NCBI GenBank assembly: GCA_002500665.1
Contig: DLRY01000034.1
Location: 1 to 8,752 of the forward strand
Reading direction: 5' to 3'
Origin: Opitutia bacterium UBA7876
GTDB taxonomy: Bacteria > Verrucomicrobiota > Verrucomicrobiia > Opitutales > Seribacteraceae
Length of the DNA stretch: 8,752 nt
In this document: positions 6,881 through 8,752 of the stretch, piece by piece
How the letters are laid out: the number at the start of each line of letters is the position of its first letter
Position numbering within the stretch: the stretch's first letter is position 1
Translations under genes and position numbers: made by a program
The notes under the pieces: model-generated
What the model was told of the DNA's origin: nothing
The model's input: the letters and a program-made list of their open reading frames with translations, nothing else
Database searches by the model: none

Positions 6881-8296
6881 TCAGGCGATCGCGCGGGCGA
6901 GCTCGAAACCGTCCTTGCCGTCCTTGACCTCCCAGCCTTGGGCCAGTAGTTCGTCGCGCAAGCGGTCGGCTGATTCCCAGTCCTTTTCCTGCTTCGCATC
7001 CCAACGTCGTTGGGCCAGTTCCCGAATCTCGGCGGGGACCTCCTCATTGTCGTCGCCAGCGGGAGCAACGACCAAGCCGAGGGCATCGCAAGTGGCCTGG
7101 AAGCCTCGGCGGACCTCTTCCAGAGCCTCGTCCCTTCCTTCGTATTCTCCACGCTCGAGCCCTTCGCTCAATTCACGGACGAGGCGAAAGCAGCGGCCGA
7201 GAGCCTCCGGGGTATTGAGGTCCGAAAGCAACGCTTCCTGCACGGGATAAAAGGGGCCGAACTCAGTTTCGAGCCCATCTTGTGAAGATGGATGAAAATC
7301 AAACTTGGCGGCAAAGTCACCCAGTTTGGACAGGGCCTTGCGGGCGGCATTCATGGAATCGAAGGTAAAGTTGAGCGGTTGCCGATAGCTTCCGGACAAA
7401 AGAACATAGCGGGCTTCCTGAGCCTTGTATCCTTTCTCGGCGAGGTCCTCGAGGGTGTGAAGGTTGCCGAGGGACTTGCTCATCTTCAGTCCTTCCACCA
7501 TGAGGTGGGCGATGTGGAACCAGTGGCGGGCGAAAGTTTTGCAGGTAACTGCCTCCACTTGGGCGATCTCGTTTTCGTGGTGGGGAAAGACCAGGTCCAC
7601 CCCTCCCGAGTGAAGGTCGAAACTCTCACCGAGATGCTTCATGCAAATGGCGCTGCACTCGATATGCCATCCCGGCCGGCCCTCACCCCACGGTGAGTCC
7701 CAGTAATTGTCGCCATCCTCGGGTCGCCGGGACTTCCACAACGCGAAATCGGCCGCCGACTCGCGATCGTACTCGTCCGAGTTCTCCCGGGTTGTCGCAG
7801 AAGTGGTGATTTCCCTATCAGCAAGCCGCGATAGGCGGCCATAAGCCTCGAAGGCGTCAACCTTGAAGTAGACCGACCCTTCGGCCTGGTAGGCCTTCCC
7901 TCCCTGCACCAGCCTCTCGATTAAGGCGATCTGTTCCGGGATATGACCGACCGCGGAGGGCTCGACGTGGGGGTCAAGCAGGTTGAGGGCACGGCAATCA
8001 TCATGAAAGCGCTCAGTCCAGCGGGTCGTAAATTCTTCGAGGAGAACGCCTTCCTCCTGCGACTGGCGGATCGTCTTGTCGTCGACGTCGGTCAGGTTGC
8101 GGGCGTGGAAGGTCTTCTGCCCGGAAGTCTCAAGTACCCGACGGAAGACGTCCTGCATGACGAAAGTCCTGAAATTTCCGATATGGGCCGGCCCATAGAC
8201 GGTGGGCCCGCAACAGTAGAATCGGACGGTCTCTCCATCCATGGGAAACACCTCACGGGTTTCCCGAGAAAGGGTATCGTGAAGGTTGAGCGGCAT
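6881..8296 (-). CDS. cysS: Cysteinyl-tRNA synthetase
   Basis: A 471-residue class I aminoacyl-tRNA synthetase, of normal family length (E. coli CysRS is about 460). It joins cysteine to tRNA-Cys using ATP in the cytoplasm. The class I HIGH motif appears as HIGN (38-41) in CCGPTVYGPAHIGNFR, and the KMSKS loop is intact (271-275, LKMSKSLGN). The residues that bind the active-site zinc in the family are all present: C29, C214 in GWHIECSA, H239 and E243 in FPHHENEIAQ. NLTDVDDKTI (67-76) is another family signature. The C-terminal anticodon-binding part ends with RWDAKQEKDWESADRLRDEL (431-450), typical of bacterial CysRS. The ATG at 8296-8294 follows the stop of the upstream hydrolase gene by 5 bases and has an AGG site overlapping that stop, which suggests translational coupling. 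Nothing looks defective. Confidence 0.98.
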   Translation of the reverse strand: MPLNLHDTLSRETREVFPMDGETVRFYCCGPTVYGPAHIGNFRTFVMQDVFRRVLETSGQKTFHARNLTDVDDKTIRQSQEEGVLLEEFTTRWTERFHDDCRALNLLDPHVEPSAVGHIPEQIALIERLVQGGKAYQAEGSVYFKVDAFEAYGRLSRLADREITTSATTRENSDEYDRESAADFALWKSRRPEDGDNYWDSPWGEGRPGWHIECSAICMKHLGESFDLHSGGVDLVFPHHENEIAQVEAVTCKTFARHWFHIAHLMVEGLKMSKSLGNLHTLEDLAEKGYKAQEARYVLLSGSYRQPLNFTFDSMNAARKALSKLGDFAAKFDFHPSSQDGLETEFGPFYPVQEALLSDLNTPEALGRCFRLVRELSEGLERGEYEGRDEALEEVRRGFQATCDALGLVVAPAGDDNEEVPAEIRELAQRRWDAKQEKDWESADRLRDELLAQGWEVKDGKDGFELARAIA

Positions 8297-8300
8297 TAAA

Positions 8301-8306
8301 CCTACT
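8301..8306 (-). promoter_or_regulatory. Ribosome-binding site of cysS overlapping the upstream stop codon
   Basis: On the minus strand AGTAGG is followed by TTTA and the cysS ATG. The TAG inside it is the stop codon of the upstream EboB-like gene, so the AGG lies four bases before the start codon and shares bases with the stop. This arrangement is typical of translational coupling within an operon. Confidence 0.6.
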
Positions 8307-8752
8307 GCTCGGCTATGGTGATCGGCTTAATGTCCCACTTCGGGTTTTGACCCAGGAATCGACAGGGGTTGTTGTGATAAATCTCGACCGCTTCCTGGAG
8401 GCTGTGTCCGCGGCGGCGGAACTCGACGATCGATTCCTGAAGAGTGAACGGGTCGCTTGGCCCCCAATCGGCCGAGGAGTTCACGAGTAACCGCTCAGTC
8501 GGATACTTTTCCAAAATATCCACGGCCCGGCGCGGGCTGCACTTGGTGACCGGGTAGAGGGTCATCCCGGCCCAATACCCGGCATCTAGAACCGATTCGA
8601 TGGTCTGCTCCTCGACGTGGTCGATCCAAATTCTGTCCGGATCGACTTCCATCCCCGCCAGAACTTCCAGCACGGTCTTGGTTCCATGCGCCTTGTCGGC
8701 TAGGTGCGGCGTATGGATAAGGACAAGCTGACCATGCTTCATAGCCATATCG
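8302..8752 (-). CDS. TatD-family metal-dependent hydrolase, EboB-like, N-terminus outside the window
   Basis: The 3' part of a gene entering from the right edge, with 150 complete codons including the stop. The frame stays open through the edge (Asp precedes the first Met at 8748), and the sequence there, DMAMKHGQLVLIHTPH, is internal to the family, so the ATG at 8748 is not the start. Visible features of the TIM-barrel metal site are IHTPH (histidines encoded near 8713 and 8704), DHVEE (8621-8607) and NSSADWGPSDP, with the late metal-binding aspartate in SADWG. LDAGYWAGMTLYPVTKCSP and NNPCRFLGQ are close to what I recall of EboB, the TatD-like member of the ebo gene cluster. That cluster is linked to export of pigment or other precursors to the periplasm in several bacteria. 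The TatD-type hydrolase call is firm; EboB identity is from memory of the family and less certain. It lies 5 bases upstream of cysS on the same strand. Confidence 0.8.
   Translation of the reverse strand, partial: DMAMKHGQLVLIHTPHLADKAHGTKTVLEVLAGMEVDPDRIWIDHVEEQTIESVLDAGYWAGMTLYPVTKCSPRRAVDILEKYPTERLLVNSSADWGPSDPFTLQESIVEFRRRGHSLQEAVEIYHNNPCRFLGQNPKWDIKPITIAEQ

Noticed and set aside
6466..7152. A 228-residue minus-strand open frame spanning the cysS 3' end and the propeller 5' end
   Set aside because: It runs out of frame through two well-supported genes on the same strand and has low-complexity Arg/Ser-rich sequence.
8302..8748. Treating the ATG at 8748 as the true start of the EboB-like gene
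   Set aside because: The frame is open to the edge, and the family's N-terminal half (first metal-binding histidines) is missing, so this Met is internal.
1..8752. tRNA, rRNA, CRISPR array, insertion sequence or phage genes
   Set aside because: No regularly spaced repeats, terminal inverted repeats with a transposase, or tRNA-like T-loop signature was seen by eye; nearly all the window is filled by the seven genes.

Overview
The window carries seven protein-coding genes. Five are whole and two run off the ends. There is no RNA gene, insertion sequence, CRISPR array or phage gene that I can see. The DNA is fairly GC-rich. The mix of families points to a PVC-group bacterium, most likely a Verrucomicrobiota member, with Planctomycetota or Lentisphaerota as alternatives: DUF1080 and ThuA-like secreted proteins, a PQQ-type beta-propeller carrying a C-terminal SHD1 domain, a secreted GH9 enzyme, and an EboB-like TatD hydrolase. 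This assignment is inferred from family content, not from a marker-gene comparison.

Layout, left to right. Positions 1-1100 (minus) hold most of an exported TPR-repeat protein whose C-terminus lies outside the window. A 196-base divergent gap follows. Positions 1297-2226 (plus) encode an exported ThuA-like protein. It converges, with only 12 bases between stop codons, on 2239-2973 (minus), an exported DUF1080 protein of the 3-keto-disaccharide hydrolase type. A 100-base divergent gap separates that gene from 3074-5323 (plus), a 749-residue secreted glycoside hydrolase family 9 protein. That gene converges, with 13 bases between, on 5337-6770 (minus), an exported beta-propeller protein ending in SHD1. 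A 110-base gap containing short GC-rich inverted repeats lies between it and 6881-8296 (minus), cysS, the cysteinyl-tRNA synthetase gene. Only 5 bases upstream of cysS is the 3' part of an EboB-like TatD-family hydrolase gene (8302-8752, minus), which continues past the right edge.

Functionally there are two parts. From about 1 to 6770 every product has a signal peptide. The ThuA-like, DUF1080 and GH9 genes together look like a small glycan-processing locus acting outside the cytoplasm: GH9 would cut beta-linked glucan or a related glycan, and DUF1080 and ThuA-like proteins are linked in other bacteria to 3-keto-sugar metabolism. No 3-dehydrogenase (Gfo/Idh type), transporter or regulator is present to complete such a pathway. 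The genes alternate in strand, so they are not one operon. From 6881 to the right edge is a housekeeping-type minus-strand pair, the EboB-like gene and cysS, spaced as a translationally coupled operon. I found no clearly novel system. The points most worth following are the altered GH9 motifs, the ThuA/DUF1080/GH9 grouping, the propeller-SHD1 architecture, the EboB-like/cysS coupling, and the competing inverted repeats upstream of the propeller gene.
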